The notes beneath the pieces were generated by a model. It made no database searches. It saw only the letters and a list, made by a program, of their open reading frames with translations, and had not been told where the DNA came from. A stretch of 64,000 nucleotides of DNA from Erysipelothrix anatis. Lineage in GTDB: Bacteria; Bacillota_I; Bacilli_A; Erysipelotrichales; Erysipelotrichaceae. The translations under genes were made by a program, and so were the position numbers. Of the stretch, positions 18,054-26,517 are shown in pieces (position 1 is the first letter of the stretch; every line of letters begins with the position of its first letter). The DNA is taken from positions 62,001 through 126,000 of the forward strand of contig NZ_WTSX01000001.1 of assembly GCF_009828745.1 (NCBI RefSeq), given 5' to 3'.

Positions 18054-19337
18054 TTATGAGGTCGTCTTGTCGGGATTTTCTCCACGATAAGCATTATCAT
18101 CTGCTGCCTTGAAGAACGGATAGTAGATTGCGACTGAGATAATTATATTTACGAGTTGCAAAATAGATCCCATGATACTACCTGTGGCAAGATACCCACC
18201 AATAAGTGGTGGCATTGTCCATGGAACCATGACACCGTTTGTCATTGGAACAATCTTGAAGTACATCGCTGCATACGAAACAGTGAAAACAACCAGTGGA
18301 GCAAGTACATATGGAATAAGCATGATTGGGTTCATAACAATCGGGAACCCAAACATAACCGGCTCGTTGACACCGAAAATAGTTGGTGGAACGGCAATTT
18401 TCGCCAGCTCTTTCATTTGCTTACTGCGACTACGAAGCACCAGCAAGATGGCGACTGCAATTAACACACCACTTCCTCCCATCCAAACAAAGACATTGAA
18501 GAATGAATAGTTAATGATGTTTGGAATTTCTTGGCCTGCTTGGAATGCAATTCTGTTCTGATCAAGCATGAGCATATAAGTTGGTTGCATCACACTTAAG
18601 ACAAGATCCCAACCGTGAATACCTACTGTCCAAAATAACGATGTAATCAATATTGCGACTAAACCACCAACATATCCACCCCCGAGATAAGACAATGGCT
18701 TCCCAAGGATTACCGCTATAATTTCATGCATGTTTCCAAAACCAGCAAATTCGATTACCAATCTCAGCACCCAAAATAACGTAATCGTCAGAATCGACGG
18801 AATTAGGGCAACAAATGATTTACTGACTGCTGGCGGAACATTCTCCGGCATTTTTATGACGATATCTTTTTGGACCATAATACGGAATATTTCCGTACTG
18901 ATTAATGAAACGATAATCGCTACAAAGAGTCCCTTACTTCCTAAATAACCAAGTGGAATTCCACCGTCTCCTGTTAAGGGTGTTACCACCAAGAAAGCTG
19001 CGAGTGAGATGAATCCTGCTGACACACCATCCACTGCATATTTATTCGCAAGGCTGTTAGAAATTGCAAACACACAAATCAAGGCCATAATACTAAATGT
19101 AGCATCCACAGCATAATTTAGTTTCGTAACCCAATCCGGACCGAATATTCCAGACACAAATTCTGTATACCCTGGAATTGGTAGATTACCTATAATTAAG
19201 AATATTGATCCAACAATTATCAATGGAATTGAAGCGGCCATACCATCCCGAATAGCGAGAAGGTGTCTTTGACCACCTATTTTGATCCCCAACGGTAAAA
19301 CCTTATTATCCATAAAATTACTAATCTTACTTCCCAC
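18054..19337 (-). CDS. PTS permease, IIC component of the cellobiose/lichenan family
   Basis: This 427-aa membrane permease has about nine to ten hydrophobic segments. It carries typical IIC-Lac family stretches (IRDGMAASIPLIIVGSIFLI near the start, GVNEPVMFGFPIVMNP near 320). It would take up and phosphorylate a beta-glycoside-like sugar together with IIA and IIB proteins, which are not encoded here. The start is a GTG (19337) with AAGGGGTG 6 nt before it. It is the last gene of a unit with the PLP enzyme 45 bp upstream and the RpiR regulator before that. Confidence 0.88.
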   Translation of the reverse strand: MGSKISNFMDNKVLPLGIKIGGQRHLLAIRDGMAASIPLIIVGSIFLIIGNLPIPGYTEFVSGIFGPDWVTKLNYAVDATFSIMALICVFAISNSLANKYAVDGVSAGFISLAAFLVVTPLTGDGGIPLGYLGSKGLFVAIIVSLISTEIFRIMVQKDIVIKMPENVPPAVSKSFVALIPSILTITLFWVLRLVIEFAGFGNMHEIIAVILGKPLSYLGGGYVGGLVAILITSLFWTVGIHGWDLVLSVMQPTYMLMLDQNRIAFQAGQEIPNIINYSFFNVFVWMGGSGVLIAVAILLVLRSRSKQMKELAKIAVPPTIFGVNEPVMFGFPIVMNPIMLIPYVLAPLVVFTVSYAAMYFKIVPMTNGVMVPWTMPPLIGGYLATGSIMGSILQLVNIIISVAIYYPFFKAADDNAYRGENPDKTTS

Positions 19338-19382
19338 TTAAATCACCCCTTCTATATTAAGTTTAAATGGTATTCCAATACT

Positions 19383-20549
19383 TTAATCATATGCAATTGA
19401 TAGTGCCTGCTTAAGATCTGTGATTGTCATCTGAGCTTCCAACAACCCGATAAACAATCTCGTATGGGTGATATCCAATCCCCTGGCCTTCATTGTCTCA
19501 AGATTATCAAACTTGTATCCTGGAAGAACCATACTTTCATAACCACCCCAACTCACGCCTATTAAAAATGTTTCCAATGTATTAATAAAGGTTTGAAGTT
19601 TGGTAGTATCTTTATCCGTAAAGGTTATTGCAAGTAGGCTTCCATACCCATCTAAATATTTTTCACTGCGTTCAGCTTGTTGAATGTATGGATGATATAT
19701 TTTCTCAATACGAGGGTCATCCTTGAGTGCATCAATTACCGCTTTGACGTTACTGTTATGTTTTTCCATACGAATGGGGAGTGTTCGGATTCCACGTATT
19801 GCTAGAAAACTATTCATAGGACTACATGTTGATCCCATCATTAGGTATCCATTTTGTTCCACTTTGCCTACACCCTCAGTTGTTCCCAATACTGCACCTG
19901 CAACAATGTCAGAATGCCCACCGATATATTTTGAACAAGAGTGTAGAATCAGATCAATCCCGCTCTCTAGAGGTCTTTGAAACATAGGTGTTGCCCACGT
20001 ATTGTCTATCATTGTAGTAATCTGTCTCGATTTCGCGATATCTGCGATTGCTTTTAAATCAACAATCTCAAATTTCTGACTTGAAGGACTTTCTAGATAG
20101 ATTACGTCGGTATTGTCTTGAATTGCGCTTACAATTTCTTGGGTATCAACTGACATAACAACAGTATGAGATACTCCAAATTTTTCGAGACTTTTGATAA
20201 ACTTCATGGCAGTCGAGTAAATAGAGTTAACAACAACAATATGACTACCATTCATAACATAGGACTGCAATGTTGCACTTATTGCGCCCATTCCCGATGC
20301 AAAAACTTTACATCGCTGTGCGCCTTCTAGCTCTGCAAGGAGCACTTCAAGTTTATGCGTTGTAGGATTAGAACCACGTGTATAAACATAGTTGTTAAAT
20401 TCATCCTTGCTTGCAGCAACATATGCTTCATAGCTCTTTGAATAGAAAGAGGATGTCATCGCAATCTCAGGAGAAATTGCGTAGTGCGATTGTTCATCCG
20501 GAATCACCGCTAAACATGTTTTAATCAATCTATCTTTTATCATAATCAT
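19383..20549 (-). CDS. Cys/Met-metabolism PLP-dependent enzyme (cystathionine gamma-lyase/synthase type)
   Basis: The protein is 388 aa. It has the YVYTRGSNPT motif, where Tyr and Arg contact the PLP phosphate of the neighbouring subunit. The GMGAISATL segment and Lys207 in HSCSKYIGGHSD, the Schiff-base lysine, are also present. These place it in the Cys/Met metabolism family (cystathionine gamma-synthase, gamma-lyase, methionine gamma-lyase). Which reaction it runs cannot be read. I chose ATG 20549 (GCGAGG upstream) over the frame opening at 20606, which would overlap the palindrome at 20583-20598. It lies between an RpiR regulator and a PTS permease, an uncommon setting for this family. Confidence 0.85.
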   Translation of the reverse strand: MIMIKDRLIKTCLAVIPDEQSHYAISPEIAMTSSFYSKSYEAYVAASKDEFNNYVYTRGSNPTTHKLEVLLAELEGAQRCKVFASGMGAISATLQSYVMNGSHIVVVNSIYSTAMKFIKSLEKFGVSHTVVMSVDTQEIVSAIQDNTDVIYLESPSSQKFEIVDLKAIADIAKSRQITTMIDNTWATPMFQRPLESGIDLILHSCSKYIGGHSDIVAGAVLGTTEGVGKVEQNGYLMMGSTCSPMNSFLAIRGIRTLPIRMEKHNSNVKAVIDALKDDPRIEKIYHPYIQQAERSEKYLDGYGSLLAITFTDKDTTKLQTFINTLETFLIGVSWGGYESMVLPGYKFDNLETMKARGLDITHTRLFIGLLEAQMTITDLKQALSIAYD

Positions 20550-20582
20550 TTCAACCTCGCTCTGAACTACATAAACCGTACC

Positions 20583-20598
20583 AAGTAACCGCTTACTT
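20583..20598. promoter_or_regulatory. Palindrome before the PLP enzyme gene, likely RpiR operator
   Basis: AAGTAA-CCGC-TTACTT is a perfect 6-bp dyad with a 4-nt centre. It lies 34 bp upstream of the PLP-enzyme start and directly after the RpiR gene and its terminator. A local sugar-phosphate sensor is the natural candidate to bind it. It also resembles a degenerate cre core, so CcpA is an alternative. Confidence 0.45.
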
Positions 20599-20621
20599 AA
20601 CAACAATTTGTTCGTAAAGAG

Positions 20622-20671
20622 AAAAAAATTACCGCTCTTTTAAGAATTTGTGCTTAAATTGCGGTAATTTT
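20622..20671 (-). terminator. Terminator of the RpiR regulator gene
   Basis: On the minus strand AAAATTACCGC and GCGGTAATTTT pair around a 25-nt loop, with seven T at the end. The PLP-enzyme gene therefore probably has its own promoter. Confidence 0.75.
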
Positions 20672-20674
20672 CGA

Positions 20675-21511
20675 CTATTTGTTTAAATATTCATCTTTTA
20701 CTTTAACAATGTAATCCTGATTTTTGCTGTACTCAAAACGATACATACTCGCAAATATGAGATTGATGGCATAAGATATTGCGGCATACGAGAATACAGT
20801 TCGAACCAATTCATCTTCTTCACGCAGCGGTGGCAATGGAATAATATGGGTTGCAAGACGACCCACGGGACTTGATTCGTCGGACGTCATAGCGATAATT
20901 TTAGCTCCTCGTTTTTTTAGAATTTGACATGCATTCACGACTTCTGCACTTTTGCCACTATAAGATATTATGATTGCTGCATCCTTGGGTGTTGCTTGTG
21001 CACAAAGAAATGTCTGCTCTGGCTGAAGAAATGCTATCCGTACAAACTTCGATACTTTCAAAAGTTTATTTTGAAAGTCATGCACGCTGATAAAGCTATC
21101 GCTAATTCCAACGCCATATAAATTTTCTGCCTTGTTTATTTCCGCGATTGTCTCACTTACTAATTCTTTCGTTAATAACATTTGGGTCGCGGTAATGGCT
21201 CTTTTTTGAAGTGTTCCAATACTATCCACAAGTTCCACTTCATTGCTCTTCTCATTAATAATTATCTGCTCTTCTGTCATCATCATGTGAACATTCACAG
21301 ATCGCAATAAACTGATTTGAAATTCCTTATACCCTTCTACACCAAGTTTTTTGCAGAAACGAGTTATTGTAGCTGTCGATGTATTCGTACTTTCAGCAAG
21401 CTCATGCATTGATATTGTTAATACGCGGTCTGTATGTTCTAAGACATAATCGGCAATGTGGCTTTGTACCGGTGAAAGACCCTCTTTTTTTTGTAATTTA
21501 CTGTAAACCAT
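20675..21511 (-). CDS. RpiR/MurR-family regulator with SIS domain
   Basis: The 278-aa protein has an N-terminal helix-turn-helix of the RpiR type (about 1-75, with ESTNTSTATITRFCKKLG as recognition region). A sugar isomerase (SIS) domain lies at about 110-250 (DAAIIISYSGKSAEVVNA). Such regulators respond to phosphosugars. AAAGGAG lies 6 nt before the ATG. It is transcribed toward the PLP-enzyme and PTS genes and is the obvious regulator of both. Confidence 0.88.
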   Translation of the reverse strand: MVYSKLQKKEGLSPVQSHIADYVLEHTDRVLTISMHELAESTNTSTATITRFCKKLGVEGYKEFQISLLRSVNVHMMMTEEQIIINEKSNEVELVDSIGTLQKRAITATQMLLTKELVSETIAEINKAENLYGVGISDSFISVHDFQNKLLKVSKFVRIAFLQPEQTFLCAQATPKDAAIIISYSGKSAEVVNACQILKKRGAKIIAMTSDESSPVGRLATHIIPLPPLREEDELVRTVFSYAAISYAINLIFASMYRFEYSKNQDYIVKVKDEYLNK

Positions 21512-21645
21512 TACGAACTCCTTTATTTAGAATCAACAATTCTTATACGCTACATACGAACCCTTACCTCAGAGTCCGTACTTCCAACAAGGTACTTATC
21601 AATTCGAACGAAAAATGCGATAGCAATTATCAAGAGATACTTTGT

Positions 21646-22794
21646 TTAGTCTATTGAAAGTTTCTTATCAATGAGCGCTCGAATCTCAGATGTTGGATTC
21701 TCACCACTCTCAAGAAGATAGTGCGTATCGTCGACTTTCTTCAGATTATAGTTGAAGTATTCTGCATAACGATTCGCTTGGTAGTCAAAAATCGGACGCA
21801 TCCATGGTGTTTTCAAATGAAGGACAACGGCACTATATGATCTATCATCTGGGCTCGGTTTTTCTAGAATATCGTAAACCCGATATTCCGAGGCAATTAC
21901 AGATTCCTCGAACCAACTTCCGATATTTTCAGAATGCTCTGGATTGGGTTCACGTGGGTTTCCAAGTGATGTCAAGGTGCTCATAAACAACACGTTAAAC
22001 GAAATCACGAATATCAAATATACAGAGACAGCAACCGCTAGATATTTCAGGTATTTATGAATCTTGGTATGTTTGATAATCTTCACAACTCCTAAAACGA
22101 CTGCGGAAATGATGATTACCCATAAGATTCCTTTCATGCTGACTATATTCTCAAACAGGCCACTCCATCTAATAATTAACAGTGAGATGGTAAGTGCTGC
22201 GAATACGTTGATCAAGTTCGTATATTTTTTACCTGGTTTGAAATCAGAGTATCGACCATGTTTCAAATTTTGATACTCCTTAAAATAAGAATAGGTATAG
22301 ATTGAATACGTCAAAATCAAATATGGATAGAGTATAAATGTTCCAAGACTTGCCTGACTTGTTATCGTCATGTACTTTGCTTGGGTTGAGTTATACATCG
22401 TATACATCCACATTCCAATTAACATTAAGTAAAATAGTGCGTTCCGTTTTAAGCGCTTTTTAATCGGTTCAAGCTCTAGCTCTTGCATATTATGAGCCTC
22501 TTCGAATGCTGGTTCGTGCGTTTTGAGGATTGCAATGGGTTCAATCCAGCCCACGATAGTTCGACCAAACGTCTTCATAAATTCACGAAATGCATATTCA
22601 TTATTACCCCAACCTTTAGAATTACGTGATGGCATCGGAATCAATTCGTACCGAAGGGTCTTATCATCACTAGATTCAAACTGTTGAAAGAAGAGCGTAA
22701 AACGTTTTAAATGATACCCTTCTTGTACTTTTTCATTAAGATAGGCTTCGTAATGCTTATACTGGGACAATTTGATACGTCTGAATTCAATCAT
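21646..22794 (-). CDS. DUF2812-containing membrane protein
   Basis: This 382-aa protein has an N-terminal DUF2812-like soluble region (about 1-100: Y-x-YLNEKVQEGYHLKRF, then a YELIPMP strand). About six hydrophobic segments span 130-260, with a soluble C-terminal part after them. Its function is unknown. Its ATG overlaps the stop of the preceding gene by 8 nt, and that gene encodes a paralogue. Both are controlled in all likelihood by the PadR regulator at the head of the operon. Confidence 0.75.
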   Translation of the reverse strand: MIEFRRIKLSQYKHYEAYLNEKVQEGYHLKRFTLFFQQFESSDDKTLRYELIPMPSRNSKGWGNNEYAFREFMKTFGRTIVGWIEPIAILKTHEPAFEEAHNMQELELEPIKKRLKRNALFYLMLIGMWMYTMYNSTQAKYMTITSQASLGTFILYPYLILTYSIYTYSYFKEYQNLKHGRYSDFKPGKKYTNLINVFAALTISLLIIRWSGLFENIVSMKGILWVIIISAVVLGVVKIIKHTKIHKYLKYLAVAVSVYLIFVISFNVLFMSTLTSLGNPREPNPEHSENIGSWFEESVIASEYRVYDILEKPSPDDRSYSAVVLHLKTPWMRPIFDYQANRYAEYFNYNLKKVDDTHYLLESGENPTSEIRALIDKKLSID

Positions 22795-23962
22795 AACTTT
22801 CCTCCATTGAGATTCCCTCTTGGGCTAACATTGTTATCATTTCTTGATTTGGTTCAGTGCTGTTGTGAAGCACATAGACATCCGTCGATGCTTCAATGAT
22901 GGTGAAATCATGCTCCGTTGAATAGCGCAACATCTCATAATCTAATAATGGACGCATCATCGGCGCATGCAACCGCATCACGATAACCGTTGAAGTTGGT
23001 TCAAGTATTGCTTCCCCACTCTCTCTAGATTGCATGTCGCGCAATGTGTATCGTGATGCAAACACCGATTCACTATACGTAGCAACGACTGATTCCGTTT
23101 CATAATAGCTTGGGTGTGCATGAACAACTTTTTCTTTATAGGGTTGCATCCCCAAGAGTATTCCGATTGCAAGTATAAAACCAATACAACTGACACCAAT
23201 ATACTTGGTGCGTTTTGACGTTGTTTGTTGGGACGAAAATTTTAAACGGTAAATAGTGTCGAAAGTATGCACACCTATCAAAAGCCAAAGACCCAATACT
23301 AGTTCCCACTGATTGGCTAAGTTGAACATTCCAATAACCAAGAGCCCTACAAAAGTAATAAAAGATAGTACTGAAGCAATCCCTTCATAACGATAACCAG
23401 GTACAAAGGGAACAAATTGCCGATTTTGAAGCCGTTCGAGATCGTGTCGCGTATCTTTTAGCGTTTTAAAACCAGTAATGGATGTATACGAGAATAGAAA
23501 TAGCGACCAAACTTTTAGGGAATTGGTGAGAATGTTGAGATCTGTCGCAAGTACAATTTGAATCAATATAAGTACAACGACTCCGATCTGCACTCTTCCA
23601 TTCCATCGCATTTGGCGAATGTGTCTTTGAAGTGGTTCAAGGTCTAAGTCCGTCGAAATGTCGCGTGTTGAAATGTTTGATATCGATGTTTCAAAAATAG
23701 CAAAAGGACCGAACCAAGCGATAAATTTACGATCAAATGATTCAATGAATGCTTTAAACTCACGATTATTTTCTAGAAATCCTTTATACCTTCGGTGGGC
23801 TTTGGGAATGATTTCATATCGAACGTTAATGTCACTATTTTTTTCAAATCGTTGATAGAGTGAATTGAAACTTTTGAGATGATACCCTCTCGTAACCATC
23901 TCATTCAAGTATGCCTCATACGCTACGTATGCAGAAGGACTTACATTTCGAAATTCAAGCAT
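22787..23962 (-). CDS. DUF2812-containing membrane protein (paralogue)
   Basis: The 391-aa protein has the same plan as the gene after it: an N-terminal DUF2812-like region (YEAYLNEMVTRGYHLKSFNS, then RYEIIPK), about six hydrophobic segments in the middle and a soluble C-terminal domain. The sequences differ clearly but align by pattern, so they are diverged paralogues. It starts 14 bp after the PadR regulator. The PadR-DUF2812 pairing is a common Firmicute arrangement; its role is unknown. Confidence 0.75.
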   Translation of the reverse strand: MLEFRNVSPSAYVAYEAYLNEMVTRGYHLKSFNSLYQRFEKNSDINVRYEIIPKAHRRYKGFLENNREFKAFIESFDRKFIAWFGPFAIFETSISNISTRDISTDLDLEPLQRHIRQMRWNGRVQIGVVVLILIQIVLATDLNILTNSLKVWSLFLFSYTSITGFKTLKDTRHDLERLQNRQFVPFVPGYRYEGIASVLSFITFVGLLVIGMFNLANQWELVLGLWLLIGVHTFDTIYRLKFSSQQTTSKRTKYIGVSCIGFILAIGILLGMQPYKEKVVHAHPSYYETESVVATYSESVFASRYTLRDMQSRESGEAILEPTSTVIVMRLHAPMMRPLLDYEMLRYSTEHDFTIIEASTDVYVLHNSTEPNQEMITMLAQEGISMEESYD

Positions 23963-23976
23963 TTCAACCCTCCTTT

Positions 23977-24270
23977 CTAATTTTCTTTGAGCACCTCTTG
24001 AGCATCAAGTATTATTTGCTTGTAATTATCAATCGCATTATGGAGCGCAGAGGTTCCTCTAGTTGTCATTGTATAGGTACGAGCACGTCCTTCGCGGTTC
24101 GTTTCATAAATATAGCCATCACTCTCGAACTTCGCAAGTATTGTATACAGCGTTCCTGGTCCCAAGACAACACGACGGTTCGTTTTCTCTGCTACCCAGT
24201 CTACAATTTCTTTCCCAAACATATCACGATGTTGCAGTGCCATAAGAACATAAATCATTGTTTCTGTCAT
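23977..24270 (-). CDS. PadR-family transcriptional regulator
   Basis: The 97-aa protein is a winged-helix PadR regulator (TETMIYVLMALQHRDMFGKE, LGPGTLYTILAKFESDGYI, EGRARTYTMTTRG). Its short C-terminal helix marks the small subfamily 2. A GTG at 24276 is in frame, but ATG 24270 follows GGGGGGTG closely. A dyad overlapping its own promoter suggests autoregulation of the PadR-DUF2812-DUF2812 operon. Confidence 0.9.
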   Translation of the reverse strand: MTETMIYVLMALQHRDMFGKEIVDWVAEKTNRRVVLGPGTLYTILAKFESDGYIYETNREGRARTYTMTTRGTSALHNAIDNYKQIILDAQEVLKEN

Positions 24271-24281
24271 GTACACCCCCC

Positions 24282-24316
24282 AATATCGACCAACGATATC
24301 ATCTATCGATATTATA
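24282..24316 (-). promoter_or_regulatory. -10 box and dyad operator of the PadR operon
   Basis: On the minus strand TATAAT (24311-24316) runs into an inverted repeat, AATATCGA (24282-24289) and TCGATATT (24306-24313), with an inner GATATC palindrome near 24295-24300. The dyad covers the transcription start region, the usual place for a PadR repressor. Confidence 0.55.
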
Positions 24317-24341
24317 GCACAGTCTGTTTAACCTACCAAAT

Positions 24342-24365
24342 AAAAAAAGTCACAAAGTGACTTTT
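24342..24365 (-). terminator. Terminator of the galactose operon
   Basis: AAAAGTCAC and GTGACTTTT pair around TTT, with seven T at the end on the minus strand. The galM stop codon lies at the base of the stem. Confidence 0.88.
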
Positions 24366-25338
24366 AAAGGCGATACAACGTATAAGACGACCGTGAGGTA
24401 TAAGGAGTGTCTGCGGAAAAAATGTCGCCTTGTCCAAAGTTGATCGCATTCGCAGGGAACTGCGGCTCGATTGCAAGGGCACTAAAATTGTGTGCGTCCT
24501 CACCATGTTCCTGTTTAAAGGTTTCATCAAAATAATTCGCAAAGTAAAGACGTAAAACTGGTAGTGATGTTTCACACACCAACATCCGCGTTTGCGTTTT
24601 TAGATAGAGTTTTCCATCAAGACGATAATCGTGATCAATAAAGCGTGTTTTTTTAAATTCTGGATGCTTCTGTGTTAATGCTTCTTCGATTGATTTCCAA
24701 GCTCTAAAATCAAATGCGGTATGCGCAACATTGAGCGTAACACCATCATTCGCTAAACTCGCATCAACCGTGTAAATTTCATTAGCTTCAACTTTTAAAG
24801 AATGGTTTGCGAGAGAATTGCTTCCATCTAAATTAAAGTAATTGTGTGTCGTAATGTTGACTGGAAACGGTTCGCTCGGAAGGGCAGATGTTGTAACAAT
24901 GAGTTGTGCATCTTGGAGTTGGTAGGTTACTGTCGTCTTGAATGTTAACGTATAACCATCATGTGGTGTATCCTCCAACTCAAACCGAATGCCATCCTCT
25001 ATTATTGTGTATGAGAATGTTTTAAAAGCATGTGATTGGTAACCACCGTGAAGGTGGTTCGGATGATTGTTGATTGAAAGTGCATATTCTTTTTTATCCA
25101 CACATAAGTGACCGTCTTTGATGCGTCCTGCGGTTGGACCAACAACACTTCCAAGATACACTGGATTGGATTCATACAAATCGAGGTCTTGGTAACGAAC
25201 AACACAGTTAGGCTCATTCACAAATCCAAAGTGAATTAGTGTTGCACCGTACGATAACACACGAATATCGATGATACCATTGGATAATGCAATAACATCC
25301 GTAAATGCCTCATGAAAAACTTCAACGTTTAATTTCAT
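24364..25338 (-). CDS. galM: Aldose 1-epimerase (galactose mutarotase)
   Basis: The 324-aa enzyme interconverts the alpha and beta anomers of galactose so that galactokinase can use it. The catalytic residues are in view: His in NHPNHLHGGYQ, His in ITTHNYFNLDGSN and Glu in LAIEPQFPANAIN. A longer frame opens upstream, but ATG 25338 starts the family's N-terminus. It overlaps the galK stop by 17 nt, with GGTGACGG as ribosome site. It is the last gene of the mgl-gal operon. Confidence 0.93.
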   Translation of the reverse strand: MKLNVEVFHEAFTDVIALSNGIIDIRVLSYGATLIHFGFVNEPNCVVRYQDLDLYESNPVYLGSVVGPTAGRIKDGHLCVDKKEYALSINNHPNHLHGGYQSHAFKTFSYTIIEDGIRFELEDTPHDGYTLTFKTTVTYQLQDAQLIVTTSALPSEPFPVNITTHNYFNLDGSNSLANHSLKVEANEIYTVDASLANDGVTLNVAHTAFDFRAWKSIEEALTQKHPEFKKTRFIDHDYRLDGKLYLKTQTRMLVCETSLPVLRLYFANYFDETFKQEHGEDAHNFSALAIEPQFPANAINFGQGDIFSADTPYTSRSSYTLYRL

Positions 25339-26488
25339 GAGAACCGTCACCGATTTCTGCGACATAAAAGTTTGCTTCATAACCAATAACTTCTTTGTAT
25401 TTGTTTCCAACGTTTTTGATAAATGTTGGAATGGCATCGGTAGTAACAATTGCTATTGCACACCCACCAAAACCAGCACCTGTTACGCGGGCACCAATAC
25501 ATGATGCTTCGTCCCATGCTGCTTCAACAATGGAATCAAGCTCTTTACCTGTAACTTCATAATCATCTTTAAGACTTTTGTGACTTGCATTGAGCAGTTT
25601 ACCGAATGCAAGAAGTTCACCATGACGCAGTTTACGAACCGCACGATGAACACGATCATTTTCACTGATGGCATGACGGGCACGTCGGTATGCAACCATA
25701 TCATCTCTAAAGGCATCCACAATAGCTTCTAATTGTTCGCGGTTGAGTTGGCATAGTTCACTGACATCGTAATGATTCTGAATGATTGATAAAGCGCGTG
25801 CACATTCCTCCAAACGTTCATTATATTTTGAATCAGCGAGTGCCCGTTGTTTATTCGTGTTCATAATTACGATTTTATGACCTTCCAATTGCACCGGTAC
25901 GCGTTCATAATCAAGTGTTTCGGTGTTAAGACGCAATGCTGTATCCTTTTGTCCAAACATAACCGTAAATTGGTCCATAATTCCCGTATTTACCCCAATA
26001 TACTGATTCTCAGAATCTTTGGTAACAACCACAAGATCGAGATCGCTTAATGGCAATTGATTAATTTTACGAATAAATTCTGCCGTCACAATCCCAAGCG
26101 ACGCACTACTGGACAATCCCGCACCATTTGGAATATCACCATAGTAAAGTACTTCAAATCCCGTATCGATTGATAGTCCTTTTTGTGCAATGGTTGCAAT
26201 GATCCCTTTAGCATAGTTTACCCAACCATGATTTTCATCATATGCTAAGTCTGATGCGTCAATTTCTAAGATCTCTGTATCCGAAACATTGAGTGATACA
26301 AAGCGAAATTTATGATCATCGCGGATACGCACCAAAGCGTAGGTACCATTTGTAATTGCACATGGAAATACGTTACCGCCACTGTAATCAATATGTTCAC
26401 CAATCAAGTTAATCCGACCTGGTGCAAAAAATGCGTAATCATATTCTTTCCCAAAAACCGACTCAAATTTATTCTCTAATAATTCCAT
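25322..26488 (-). CDS. galK: Galactokinase
   Basis: The 388-aa GHMP kinase phosphorylates galactose at C1. The galactokinase signature FFAPGRINLIGEHIDYSGG is near residue 21. The ATP-binding motif PNGAGLSSSASLG is near 115, and GARVTGAGFGGCAIA near 335 is the third GHMP motif. The length is normal. It sits between the ABC permease gene and galM in one operon. No galT or galE is present in the window, so the rest of the Leloir pathway must lie elsewhere. Confidence 0.96.
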   Translation of the reverse strand: MELLENKFESVFGKEYDYAFFAPGRINLIGEHIDYSGGNVFPCAITNGTYALVRIRDDHKFRFVSLNVSDTEILEIDASDLAYDENHGWVNYAKGIIATIAQKGLSIDTGFEVLYYGDIPNGAGLSSSASLGIVTAEFIRKINQLPLSDLDLVVVTKDSENQYIGVNTGIMDQFTVMFGQKDTALRLNTETLDYERVPVQLEGHKIVIMNTNKQRALADSKYNERLEECARALSIIQNHYDVSELCQLNREQLEAIVDAFRDDMVAYRRARHAISENDRVHRAVRKLRHGELLAFGKLLNASHKSLKDDYEVTGKELDSIVEAAWDEASCIGARVTGAGFGGCAIAIVTTDAIPTFIKNVGNKYKEVIGYEANFYVAEIGDGSHEIKR

Positions 26489-26517
26489 AATGCCCCTCCT
26501 AAAAAGACTCCCTAAGC

